DNA of 64,000 bases from Sodiomyces alkalinus F11. Taxonomy: Eukaryota > Ascomycota > Sordariomycetes > Glomerellales > Plectosphaerellaceae. The stretch covers positions 6,690,385 through 6,754,384 of the forward strand of contig NW_021167079.1 of the NCBI RefSeq assembly GCF_003711515.1. Reading direction: 5' to 3'. Position numbers and translations under genes: made by a program. The notes under the pieces are model-generated. The model did no database searches. It saw nothing but the letters and a program-made list of their open reading frames with translations, and was not told where the DNA came from. This document shows, piece after piece, positions 52,573 to 63,358 of the stretch; the stretch's first letter is position 1; every line of letters begins with the position of its first letter.

Positions 52573-53037
52573 TTATACTCTTCGTAGGTGTCCACGCGGC
52601 GCGTGGCCACATAGGTAGGGAGCTGCATCGCGTTGAACAGCTTCGTACACCTCTTGAGGGGTGGCGTTGCGCAGGAGCATCTTACGGCTTTTGTGGATAG
52701 TATTGGTCTGCCACGTTAGCACGGTGTTGATGCCTTTGTGGTATTCAGCGCGGTCATCCCTCTGTATCTCCCAACGCTCCATCGCCGATTCGTAGGAGCG
52801 CTGTCCAGTAGCGGACAGATCTGATAGCTGCGTAGGCGTGGCGCCTGCTTGTATGATAGCGTTCGAAGCTTGGAAGGCGTCGTAGGAAGGCAAAGCAGGC
52901 CTTTGAGGAGGGGGAATAGGATCGTCAGGCCGTAGATAATCCCACACGTTATTATTGACGGCAGTAGCCTCGTAGTGGCTACGCCAGAGCTCCCAATCGC
53001 GATAGGTTTTATAGGTTACTGGGTTGTAGTGCGACAT
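52573..53037 (-). CDS. Truncated copia-type Gag of the small LTR element
   Basis: 154 residues from ATG 53037 (MSHYNP; context AAGATGTC); the frame can be extended to 53133. The sequence YKTYRDWELWRSHYEATAVN, NNVWDYLRPDDPIPPP and PALPSYDAFQ follows the N-terminal Gag pattern of fungal copia elements (W-xx-W start, VWxYL-xP, Pro-rich linker). The frame ends soon after AAPYL with a tail (GHAPRGHLRRV) that looks unrelated, so Gag is truncated at the deletion that removed pol. No zinc knuckle or protease is left. Confidence 0.7.
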   Translation of the reverse strand: MSHYNPVTYKTYRDWELWRSHYEATAVNNNVWDYLRPDDPIPPPQRPALPSYDAFQASNAIIQAGATPTQLSDLSATGQRSYESAMERWEIQRDDRAEYHKGINTVLTWQTNTIHKSRKMLLRNATPQEVYEAVQRDAAPYLCGHAPRGHLRRV

Positions 53038-53147
53038 CTTGATGGTTGTAGAAAGACTCGCTATATCGGCGTAGCTAGATAGCTTTTCAATCGGTAGTAG
53101 TAAGGGTAAAGGATAGAGGTCTTCACTTAGCAAGTGAGGCTCTTAAT

Positions 53148-53239
53148 TGTCAGACAGACAAAATTTTACCACTACGCCAAAAGGGATATCCCAACGTAAT
53201 CGTAGGGCACTTTTTGCTGCTTATATAATCTATTCAACA
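53148..53239 (-). repeat. 5' LTR of the small gag-only element
   Basis: 92 bp, paired with 52112-52195; followed by the target duplicate GGTAT (53240-53244). Confidence 0.88.
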
Positions 53240-53244
53240 GGTAT

Positions 53245-53774
53245 CGGCTTGGTACGAATAGCTCGACCGAGCCGTACAATAGATAAGGTACTGTACCTGT
53301 AATAAAAGGAGAGTCGATAATACTCGCGAAGTTGCGGAGTACCTTAATTTCTTCGAGGAGCTACCTTATGTTCTCCTACAGTAAGGCACCTCAAGCTAGC
53401 CCACCACTTGCTTATTCAGCATCCCTAAGAACCCTGCTTGGGTCGTTTGCTTCTTCGCGTGGTTGACACATGATTCCCCGACACGCCGAGACAGGCGCAA
53501 GAGACAAGGAGACGCGTTCTCGCCGACTTCACCGAGTCGGGTTGTCCAAGCTCCGAACCCACGCAACCACATCTCTCATCTTTTCTCGCGCCATCCTCAC
53601 TCTCATCTCTTCGGATAGGTCTCCCGAGGTCACGAGCCAGGTACCGAGCTATTCAGTTGAGGGGCAGCCCCAGCCACTCGCATCGCGTCCCTCATTTATC
53701 AATATAAAGCAAGGTAGTCATATGTTGCATGCCTGATACCCTCACCTCCGACCCCTACCCGCACGTCGCCACCA
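53245..53774. other. Promoter/5'-UTR region of ARS-binding protein 2 gene
   Basis: Native DNA between the small LTR element and the next start. A possible ATG at 53729 is out of frame with the gene and would form a short upstream ORF. No other feature seen. Confidence 0.45.
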
Positions 53775-55143
53775 ATGCCACCGGCCGCCCGGACAGGTCG
53801 GTCGTCCACCTCCGGGTTAGTGGGGCACCGACCTCTGCCCAACCGCAATGTTACCGCCGAAACGATTGATGATGCATATCCATCTTTCATCCTGTACTGC
53901 AATCCCGCCATCCCTCAGGGCACTGACACTACCGCCCTTCGAGACTCCTTCCGTGCTTTGCCTAAGAGCGGCGGCAAGTCCTTCGATGCCTTCAACTTGT
54001 TTCTACTGGTCCGTCAACTCGAACTGAGGGAGCTGAAGACCTGGGCCGATGTGGCTCTTAAGCTCGGAGTCGATCCTCCCGACAGGGAGAAGGGCGAGAG
54101 CCCCCACAAGGTCCAGTCGTACACCGTGAGGCTTAAGGTAATCTTGTTTCATGAGATACTGACTCTCGACCGGGCATGCTGCCCGTTCTTCATGTTTGGA
54201 CACGAGCTTCTGCTAACTCTGGCTCCTCCATTCTCGGCCTCTTCAGCGCTGGATGCACGCCATGCACGTTGACGCCTTTTTCGAATTCCTCATGGGTCTC
54301 CCTCACCCGTACTGGACCGCGATTCCCACCGATCCCAACCCTATCCAGCGTGGCGGGAGGGACGGGGTCGCACCCGTGGACGACATGGCTTTGCGCGCTC
54401 TTATTCCACAGCTGCGTCCGAAGCCCATCAGGAAACGCGCTGATGATGCTGAACAGGGCACGGCGCCTCCCTCCCGCCGCAGGAGGACAGCTCAGGCTCA
54501 GGGCACTGCCCCGACACCTCTGCCTCCCGCCCCGCAGGGCTCTATGTCCACCTCCATGCCGGCCCGTGATATCCAGGGAGAGAAATGCCATCAGCGGCGA
54601 TACGGGGCCAAAGTGGTGTCTTCCGCATGGCGGAGCCGTGGGCTAGGGGGTACTGGTACTGGTGAAAAGGGTCGTGGCAGGCCGCGGAGCAACGAAAGCC
54701 CTTCTACTCAGTTGCCGTTTTCAGGTTTCCCTACCCTGGACGCTTTGCTCAGGGAGGACCTAGCGGCCCCGAATAGCGGTGGCTTTACACCGGCCACCAG
54801 TGCCAGTGCAGCTCCTACACCGATCACCATAGCACCCACCCCGCCTCCACCAGGACCGCCTCCTCGAACCGTTACCATTCACGGTCGTCTTGATCCTCGG
54901 CAGAACGCGGAGAGTACCGGACCACCGTTCGTTTTGCCTAACATAGCTCCGCCCGTCGATCTTACTCGCGAAGACGATGTCGACGAGGAGGACGGTGGCA
55001 CCGAAGGCCCCGAAGGCTCCGAGGACAACGGACAAGACGAAGAAAGTGACGACTGGAAGAAGAAGTATGAGGACTTGTTGAGGGAAGTGCAGTCTAAGGA
55101 CAAGCAGTTGGAGGAGTTAAAGGCGACCCTATGGCGTCGCTAA
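53775..55143 (+). CDS. ARS-binding protein 2 homologue
   Basis: Two exons, 53775-54137 and 54247-55143, separated by a 109-nt intron (GTAATC...TTCAG), 419 residues. The conserved ABP2 domain covers about residues 30-215: YPSFILYCNPAIP, SFDAFNLFLLVRQLELRELKTWADVALKLGV, then VQSYTVRLK joined over the intron to RWMHAMHVDAFFEFLMGLPH, followed by DMALRALIPQLRPK. The S. pombe founder binds ARS DNA; the domain is conserved across ascomycetes. The middle is Pro/Ala/Ser-rich, then acidic (DDVDEEDGGTEGPEGSEDNG), with a short C-terminal coiled coil (WKKKYEDLLREVQSKDKQLEEL). Nuclear DNA-binding role by homology. The start at 53775 is the first in-frame ATG; an upstream exon cannot be excluded. Confidence 0.9.
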
Positions 55144-58122
55144 AGTCTTACTTCATGACCAGGCGGGAAATTAGGTAGCCGGGGCATTACCTAGACGGCT
55201 TGGGAAAGACGTCCATTCTCTCGGCGTCGGATTGCGAGCGTGAGTAGTCGGTTTAGACTTGGTGTATCTCGGTGAATACGCCTTGTGTCCTGTCAGGTTT
55301 CCTAGGGTGGGAATAAGGGGTTGCATGCCATCAAGAGTCGTGGCAAATGAAGGAAACTACCTTCTCCATTCTTGCCACGGGTGGCTAAGGACTGTACGTG
55401 TTACTATATGTGAGATTCAAGGGAGATAGATACCCGAGGGTGCTTTTACATCTACCTGGCTGCGTTCAATGGGGGCATTTGTCTTGTGGCGATGGAGCCA
55501 GAATTGCACGATGCGATAGTAATGGAAGGGCTCAGTTCGGCAACTTCCTCTGGCATCATCGCTCGTCTTGGCGATGCGGTTCTGATGCGTACCAAAGGGT
55601 GGCACCACTATACGGAGTAGAATGTATTTCCCAAGGGGGACAGGTCATGGTTGCCCCACGGCGTGGCCATGGGCGCTAAATACACCAAGGAATGCACCGA
55701 CTGAGCCGCCGTCTGGTATTCACATCGTAGGTCCACTTGGGCTGATCGATCCAGCTGGGATCGGGTTCTCAAGACCCAAGGTGTCTGCTGGCGGTTCACG
55801 CCTTCAAGTAGTTGGTTCGTAGTTGGTTGCTGGCCACTCAATGGGTACAGATCTAGACCGCCAGACACCCTTTCTTGGCGGTTCCCTGCCTGTGGACAGG
55901 GGCGAGAGTGGAGATGAAGAATATTACCAACCCCTTCGTCCAAAGACGACCAGCTGAGAATCATTTCGTGGCCCAGTCTAGAATCAATTCTTGGTCTCCT
56001 CCGAGTGAAGCAGAAAAACAAAATGACCATAACTTGCGAATATTAGGACAGCTTTGCGATCGACAGAGATGGCATCGGGATCTATTCATAGATCCGCCTC
56101 TCTGCATCCCATCTCTCGGTAACATCCATTCACGCGGCAGGCATTGCTTCCTCGATCCGGGTCCTTCATTTGAGAGGTTTCGAATTAGACTCCTATGGGC
56201 AGGGTTCTCTCATGGGGTATGGGTTACTTCGCAACTCGGTAAGCGCGCGGATGGCAGCGGTACCTATTGTGACTAAGGTACCTTAGGTACCGACGATATA
56301 GTCCAGGCTGCTCACAGGGCCAGAGATTTTTTTCTCTCCCCACGATGTCCTGTCCATTTAGTCCTGGACTCATTACCTAAGGTTGTACGGAGTCTGCCGA
56401 ATTCTGTGGATGCGTTTGTGAGAAGCCAGCGGCTTGATGTCGTGACTCGTCCGTTCCTTTATTCGTACGTTGTCAGCTTTTTATTGTAGGGTGGTAACCC
56501 GGGGCCGTGGCTTGATTTTTATCAGGGGCCCCGTTCAGGGAACTTCCCACTGGGAAGCTAGCAAGCAAGGGCGAGCGGCTCCCAAAAGCTTATGCTCCAA
56601 GGGTGGGTTTAGACGGAGATTGGCTCGTTTCGGGTCAAATTTGAAACGATCAAGTGCCGTGTTAAAAGTCGTTCCTTCGAGATTTACGGGTTAATAACCC
56701 CTGGAGGGGCACCTCCATGAGAGTCCAGGATTCTCTTTCCACCTCACAAACTAAGGTAAGGTAGGTGCCTAGTGTATTCGTACGCATTAGGTACCGATGT
56801 ACGTACGCCGTTGGTACTTAATTACCTACCTTAAGGTACTCTGTTTCCCTTTGGTTCGGCTCGGTCTACGTTGTAGATTCGTATTTTTGGTCTCATTTTT
56901 GGCGCCCTCGGTTCAGCTGTTGTCAACGGCTCCGCCCCTGGTCTTGGGCGTACAACGTATGTCAACTTATCTCACAACTTTGTTCGTTAACTAGATGCTA
57001 TGAAGACGACTTGATTTCCTTGTAAGTCAGAATAAATGGTGGATAATACAATAAATAAAATAAACAAAGTGATACCAATTGCTCGTAAATATCAATTCTT
57101 CATTCTCCCTGCGCATTGTAGAGAAAACCTATGAAGTAATTACGGGGTTCGGGGTCGGCAGCGCGTAGCATGAAACGGAGTGGGAAGTCGAACGGCAGAC
57201 ATTCTGCCAACCACTTCTGCGAGATCGAGACCCTGGACCCACCTATGTATTGTGTAGTTTTAGCGCTGTACTGGGTACTGTCAAACCCCCATTGTGCTGA
57301 CGGCTTTGGGATGTATACCTATTAAGAAGGTACGTAAAGAAGGGGAACTTGCATTAGTACATGCAGGTATTCGTACGCAACCCCCCTGCAAGTTCCATCC
57401 TCACCACCTGTACACGTAACTACCAAGATCGCGACCCATCCCACCAGCCAACCACGTTCCTACCTACAGCTGTATTTTCCCACCCACTTCGTGCCTTTTT
57501 CGTTCTTCATTCTCTCCATATTTCTCCACCGCTTCGTCTACGACCGTCTACGACCGTCAACTTAGTTTCCTTTCACAGCCAGCTGCAAGCATGCTCTGGT
57601 GTTGATCCCCACGCTCGCTTGCCCTTCTTGACATAATATCTATCATCTTCGTGCCTACCCGCCGGGTCAGATCTCGTTCTTTCTTCATACTCTCTTTTCT
57701 TGTCCCCCTTATTTACTTACACTGCTGAGAAATCCTCCTTGTAAGAGGGCCTTTCCTACCGTCAGTCGTTTCCGGAACTGGCTTGTCCGCTACAACTCGA
57801 CGGAGGACGAGGTAAATCACCATTACATACACTCGCTCACGCTTGATCTCAATTCTTCTTCTTCGCCGTCACAGCACGAGAGGCTAGACTTCGCAGCTGT
57901 ATCACTCCGACACCCCCAGCCCGGGATTTGGGTCTTTGGCACGCGGCCCTCGAAACAATAATACACGAGCCTCTTCCTCTGGACGACGCGGACACTCACG
58001 CTTGGTTCTCAGACCAGCCCCCCCTCCTTATTTCCACCGTTGCCATCACCTAGGCGGCTCTGATGCCTTTGTCTTCCCGAAACAGCGGCTTTGTCCAAAT
58101 TCGCAGAAGCCACTCCAACGAG
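55144..58122. other. Long intergenic region upstream of the MscS-type channel
   Basis: Nearly 3 kb without a supported gene. It holds the 3'-UTR of the ABP2 gene, short palindromic GGTACC/CCTTAGG-type motifs near 56275-56290 and 56750-56840, and a pyrimidine-rich 5' region (57360-58060) typical of a fungal promoter and 5'-UTR. ORFs on both strands lack codon bias or domains. Confidence 0.5.
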
Positions 58123-60872
58123 ATGGCTCGCGACCACGAGATACCTTTGACCCAAGTCAAGAGCCACGCCAGCTCCACCGGCGCCCGCCGGCCAAATATG
58201 GGCGCCGGCGTCGCGCAGGACAGCCTGACCTCTAGCACCACCAACAACGAGAAGCATTCCCACCTCCACCGCCGCGCCGGCGCCGGCCGCCGGAGGAAGA
58301 ACAGTGGACTGAGCAGGGCCGGGACGGACGGGTCAGGCAATGAGGTGTCCCTGAATGCTATGGGCCGCCTATACAAGAAGATCGTCGGAGCCTCCGTCGT
58401 CACCCGCTACCTGGTCTACATCATTCCCGTCGCCGTTCTGCTTGCCGTGCCCCTCATCGTCCTCCCCGTCCTCGGCCTCAAGGATAGGTTTGTCGTCGGC
58501 GTCGGCATCCAGCCCGAAGATGAGAGCGAACGTCGCCACGGCCCCCAGCTATTCAACATTTTCCTCTGGATCGAGATCGCCTGGCTCACCCTCTGGGTCG
58601 GCAAATTGGTCGCCTGGTTCCTCCCCCGGCTTTTCATGTTTCTCATCGGCGTTGTCAGCTCTGGCACTCGCAAGTATGCCACCGTGCTGCAGAACCTGCA
58701 GATTCCCTTGTCCCTCTTCTTTTGGGCCCTCGCGTCCTGGCTCACCTTCCGAGGCCTGTTCGGCCGCTTTGAGGACGGATTCCCCTGGGTGAGGACCCTG
58801 GGCCGCGTCCTCGGCGCCCTGTTTATCTCGTCCATTGTCTACCTCGTTGAGAAGGCCCTCGTCCAGCTCATCGGCATCTCGTACCATCAGCGGTCTTTCG
58901 CCCTCCGAATCAAGGCGTGCAAGCGTGACGTCTACCTGCTTGGTCTGCTCTACGATGCCTCCAGGAAGCTCTTCCCGATGTACTGCCCCGAGTTCGAGGA
59001 GGACGACTACATCATTGCCGATTCTGTTTTCGCCCAGACGGGCAAGAAGATCGGCACCGCTGCCACGCCTCTCAAGTTCGTCGGCAACATCGGCCGTATC
59101 GGCGACAAGGTTACAGCTGCCTTCGGCAACGTCGCGTCCGAGATTACAGGAAGACAGGTGTTCAACCCTAATTCGGCCCATTCGATCGTCATCGAGGCTC
59201 TGGAGAAGCCGAAGCCGTCGCAGGCCCTTGCCCGTCGCATTTGGATGGCCTTCGTCTGCGAGGGCAATGACGCCCTGTATCTGGAAGACGTTGAGGAGGT
59301 CCTCGGCCCCGAGAAGAAACTAGAGGCCGAAGAGGCTTTCAACGCCATCGACAGCGACATGAACGGGGACATCAGCCTCGAGGAGATCAGCCGGAAAGTA
59401 GTGGAAGTGAGCAGGGAGCGCAAGGCCATCACCGAGGGGATGAAGGACATTGGCCAAGCCCTCCGGGTCTTCGACAAGGTCCTGATGTTCGTCGTCCTGC
59501 TCATCGTCATCTTCATCTTCCTCGCTTGGTTCCAGTCTAGCTTGCTCACCACGGTTGCCACGGCCGGTACCGCCCTCCTCTCCCTTTCGTTCATCTTCGC
59601 CGTCACGGCTCAGGAGTTCCTCGGTTCTTGCATCTTCCTCTTTGTCAAGCATCCCTTCGATGTTGGCGACCGCGTCGACATTGTCGGACCCGAGAAGCAG
59701 CGCCTGGTCGTCGACAAGATCTCTCTTCTCTACTCAGTCTTTACCCGCATTGATAAGATGCAGGTTGTTCAGGTATGTGGGAGACGGGGAAAAAAAAAAA
59801 CGGAAAACAGCGAGAGTGGAGCTCCCCCGTGAGGCTAATGCCAGTTTTCTTTTTTCAGGTCCCAAATATCGTACTCAACAACCTTTGGATCGAGAACATC
59901 TCGCGCAGCAAGCACATGAAAGAAGACATCACCGTCAATATCTCCTTCGATACCTCCTTCGAGGACATCGAACTTCTCCGTCATGAAATGGAGGCCTTTG
60001 TCAGATTGCCAGAGAACTCGCGCGACTTCCAGCCCGATGTGTCCATGACGGTCGATGGCGTGGGCGATCTTGACAAGCTAGTGCTCGTGGTGTCTGTCAA
60101 GCACAAGGGCAACTGGCACAACGAAGCGATCCGCGCCACCCGCCGCTCCAAGTTTATGTGCGCTCTGACGCTCGCCATGAAGAAGGTGCCCATTTTCGCC
60201 CCTGGCGGCGGCGGCGATGCGCTCGGTGGCCCTGCCAATCCTTCGTACACGGTCTCCGTCTCGGACGAGGTGGCTGCTGCAGCTCGCGAGGAGTCGGCCA
60301 ATAAAAAGGATACGGCTCGCATGGTGCCGAAGCTGACACGACGGGACTCGACTGCGAGCAAGACCGGCTCGGCCAAGGAGAGGGAGGCTGCCGCGGGGCT
60401 CAACTCCGCCGAAACCCGCATCAGTGACGAGTTGGGCTACAGACTGAGCGACGCACAGCCGCTCTCGGGGGTGCGAAGCAGGACATCGGAGGACACCCGC
60501 CGTTCCCAGGATGTGCAGCGCTTGCAATTGGATCTTATGAACAGATCTAGCACGCGCGGCAAGCGCAGGGCTGGCGACACCATTTCCCTTCAGTCACCCA
60601 CAACCAACCCGAACTCCCCCATCGTTCAACGGTCGCAGTCGAGGGCGCACGGTGGGCCGCCTTTCGATGAAGAGGCTCAGACGAGCGGCGACTCGCCTTA
60701 TAGTGGGGCGCTCGGCGGCTACTATAATACCGCCAACCAGCCAACCGCGACTCAGACCCTGACGCCGGCTCAGGGCCAGCCCCAGCTCCAACCTTATCAG
60801 CGGGCACAACAAGGTCCCTCGCCGTTCGGGCCACCCCCTCAGGGCCCTCCCCATCCTGGTCCCCAGCGATAA
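58123..60872 (+). CDS. MscS-like mechanosensitive ion channel with EF-hand (Msy1/Msy2 type)
   Basis: Two exons, 58123-59772 and 59859-60872, with an 86-nt intron (GTATGT...TTTTCAG); 887 residues from the ATG at 58123 (MARDHEIPLTQ; an in-frame ATG at 58063 would add 20). Fungal homologues sit in the ER and limit calcium during hypo-osmotic shock. A basic cytosolic N-terminus of ~90 residues precedes TM helices at about 95-117, 142-178, 195-214 and 229-251. A canonical EF-hand loop, DSDMNGDISLEE, lies at about 410-421, placed as in Msy1/2. The MscS pore region follows (about 453-515: VLMFVVLLIVIFIFLAWF, then FAVTAQEFLGSCIFLFVKHP, FDVGDRVDI). The beta domain (VVQ|VPNIVLNNLWIENISRS) spans the intron. 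The last ~250 residues are Ser/Pro/Gln-rich and probably disordered. Confidence 0.94.
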
Positions 60873-61194
60873 GGGGGTTTGGACATGGATTGAGCCTTAA
60901 TTAAGTGACTCGGCGGGGCAAACATAGTCGCGAAACCAGAAGAAGAGATGGATGGGGATTTTAGTGAGTAAAAGCAATAGTAGATAAAACCTGACCAGGA
61001 GTGCAATGCGGGGGACAATGCTGTTTGTTAATAGATACACGGGACACCAAAATTGGTTGGGTCAGGAGACGATATTCATGAAATGATAAAATATATGGAG
61101 GTTTTCCAAAAACACCGACGAAAGCGTGTATCAATTATTGACCGATCAACCGGGTAATCGCATCACAGGGATGACGAGCCTTAACTCGTCCACT
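60873..61194. other. Intergenic, convergent 3' ends
   Basis: Between the channel gene and the dienelactone hydrolase gene, which converge. Only UTR-like, AT-leaning sequence is seen. Confidence 0.5.
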
Positions 61195-62732
61195 TCAACA
61201 CACGTGTTCAACCTCGCCAACGCCCTCCCTCGGCCCCAAGTCCGTCTTGAGAGCGCGACCGAACAGCTCAAGAAGGACCTCGAAGCAGATCTTGGAGATG
61301 GCGGGGTCATAGCGGCCCTTGCTGAGCTCGTCGCGGATGAAAGCGTGCTGGGCCCAGGCGAACTCGTAGAAGCTGAAAACGACGCCGGCGTCGCGGAGCT
61401 TGGAGCGGATGAGGTCGCGGCCGTCGGCGGGGACGTGGGTGTCGTGGACGCCGAAGATCATGGCGGCCTCGACGCCGTGGGAGGCCAGGCGCGGGAGGAG
61501 GTCGATGGTGTGGTTGCTCCCCTGGGGCGAGGTGTTCTTCGCCGAGTGCGGGCCGAGGGTGCGGCAGTGGATGTCGGTTGGGAAGTAGGAGACTACGGCG
61601 GAGATGCGGGGATCCAGCTGGTTGGGCGGAACGTGGGTTTTTTTTTAACGGGCGGTTAGTCATCTGACTTGGGTCGGGTTGGTGCGGAATGAACGGGTTC
61701 TCCCGATTTCCCCTCACTCGAGGGCAGGTCAAGAGAAAGGGGGAGAGGGGGGGAGAGGGGGGAAGAGGCGGATAGTAGAGTGACACGAAGCAAGGCACAT
61801 TAAGGGAAATCATAATCGGTGAAAGACAAACAGAACAGACAGACGTACAGCCGCACGAAAAGCCAAGTGGCCGCCAAGACACATGCCGGTGCTACCGATC
61901 AGGCCCGTGCAAGTAGGCAGGCTGAGAAGGTAGTCGACAGTTCGGCGGGAGTCTTCATCGTAGGACTCGAGGGTCTGTGACGGCAGTATGGTCAGTGAAC
62001 AGAGTTCTCAGGCGTAGGTAGAGTGGTATAGGGGGGGGGGGGGGGAAAAATGCTGTGAGTCGGATACCTTTTCGACCTTCCAGGCGTTACCCTTGTCAGT
62101 ACCTGGGCCGTCATAGGCCAGGGCTTCGGGACCGGTGAAGTCGTGGTAGGACGAGGGCGCTGCGACAATGTAGCCTTGGCCTGCGATCTGGCGGGCAAAG
62201 CGGGCTACCGGGCCGGTGACTATGAATGGAGATGGTAAGCCATTGCATCAATTCTCTCAGCTTTTGCGTCAAATAGTTTCGGTATGGGAAGAGAATGAAG
62301 CCACGAGGGCAGATGCTGGTGTGGTGTAAGTGGTCAGAGAGGGGATTCCCTCTCGGTGAGTCGTCCTTGACCGAGATGGCGGGGTCGAACGCTCACCGAG
62401 AATTACCCCGCCATAAATCTCAAGCTTCAAATTTCAGCGCGTGAACGTACCTTGATAGATCTCGGAGAAGAGACAAACGCCGGGGAATTTCCTACGGGAG
62501 AAATTTTGAGGAATATATCACCGTCTGGAGCAGATGGGTTTCCGTTATAACTTACGCATTGGGGTAGCCAGGGATGGCAGGGTGGAAGAGGTAGATCCCT
62601 GAGAGCGATATATTTGGTTACTGAATAATGAACGGACCGAGTTGAGTTGAGATTTCAATGAAGCTTACGCATGGATCCTTCTTTCCCATCGGCCGACGTG
62701 GTCACATCTGCGTATGATTCTTGGATGAGCAT
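61195..62732 (-). CDS. Dienelactone hydrolase-family protein
   Basis: Alpha/beta-hydrolase that in bacteria opens dienelactone; fungal members have varied carboxylic-ester or unknown substrates. Exons: 62669-62732, 62556-62598, 62451-62491, 62068-62219, 61849-61974 and 61195-61617. All are GT-AG and phase-consistent, giving 282 residues (family about 240-290). Catalytic triad: Cys in GSTGMCLGGHLAFRAA, Asp in GVHDTHVPADGRD, His in FAWAQHAFIRDE. Start ATG 62732 (MLIQESYADV). Introns contain a 15-base homopolymer (62031-62045, G on plus) and a G-rich purine tract (61735-61770). Cytosolic; no signal peptide. Confidence 0.93.
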
Positions 62733-63358
62733 CTTGTAATCTTTTGTCTGTGTTTTGCGACCTTGTTTAAGGCTGTTGGACTCGTATGGAGAACGGATTG
62801 ATCGTTGCTTTGAGATTCTTATTAATAACAAGATACCAAAGTATCAACAACTCCTAGCGAGAGAGCCGGTAATCTTAGTAAGCGGTCCCGCCTCCTGGAA
62901 GCCACAATTTTAACAAATCCTGTCTACCTTAGGGATGGATACGCCTTCGAGTACTGGCCAGGGAGGTCACGATGGAAGTTACCATGCTGCTACGTCATAG
63001 AGACGAAGAGGACAGAAAAGCCCTCTGACACCCAAGATGAAGAGACCCAACTTCCCTGGCGCTCTCGGCTCAACTCCTCCAGGTGTCGTCGGGGAAAAAC
63101 CTAGCCTTTTCGGTGTCTTAACCTCTCACCTCCCGCCAATGCACTCGAGCCAATGCGATTAAGATGCTTGAGAATTTTCAGGGTGCCTATAAAGAATTGC
63201 TCTGCTTTGAATATACATACACGGTGGGTGACGAGGAGCACATAATTCCTACCAAATCCATGTGAGAAGAGAATCAGCTGCTCAAGACATGCAACTGTGG
63301 TTTTATCCGTACACAGACAGGATCCGCGGACCTCGAGTTACACCGCACTTCGGGCGCT
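62733..63358. other. Intergenic between the DLH gene and YME2
   Basis: Promoter of the dienelactone hydrolase gene and 3' region of YME2 (both minus strand). No gene or RNA feature seen. Confidence 0.5.

Larger units (their letters stand above)
52112..53239 (-). mobile_element. Small non-autonomous LTR element with gag only (TR-GAG/TRIM type)
   Basis: Direct terminal repeats at 52112-52195 (84 bp) and 53148-53239 (92 bp; difference explained by +2 and +6 bp indels) start TGTCAGACAGACAAAAT and end ATCTATTCAACA. TSD GGTAT is perfect at 52107-52111 and 53240-53244. The element reads right to left: GAGGCTCTTAAT (53136-53147) next to the 5' LTR equals the anticodon-loop side of a tRNA-Lys(CUU), a possible half-tRNA primer site, and a C-run beside the left LTR (CCCCCT, minus strand AGGGGG) is a polypurine tract. 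The only ORF is a truncated copia Gag. CA and TG dinucleotides are intact, so it escaped RIP. Total 1,128 bp. Confidence 0.85.

Noticed and set aside
55398..56694. Short plus-strand ORFs of 65-133 codons downstream of the ABP2 gene
   Set aside because: No domain, no codon bias, no splice pattern linking them; best treated as intergenic.
58416..59652. Several long minus-strand ORFs opposite the MscS-type channel
   Set aside because: GC-rich antisense shadows of a confidently identified gene.
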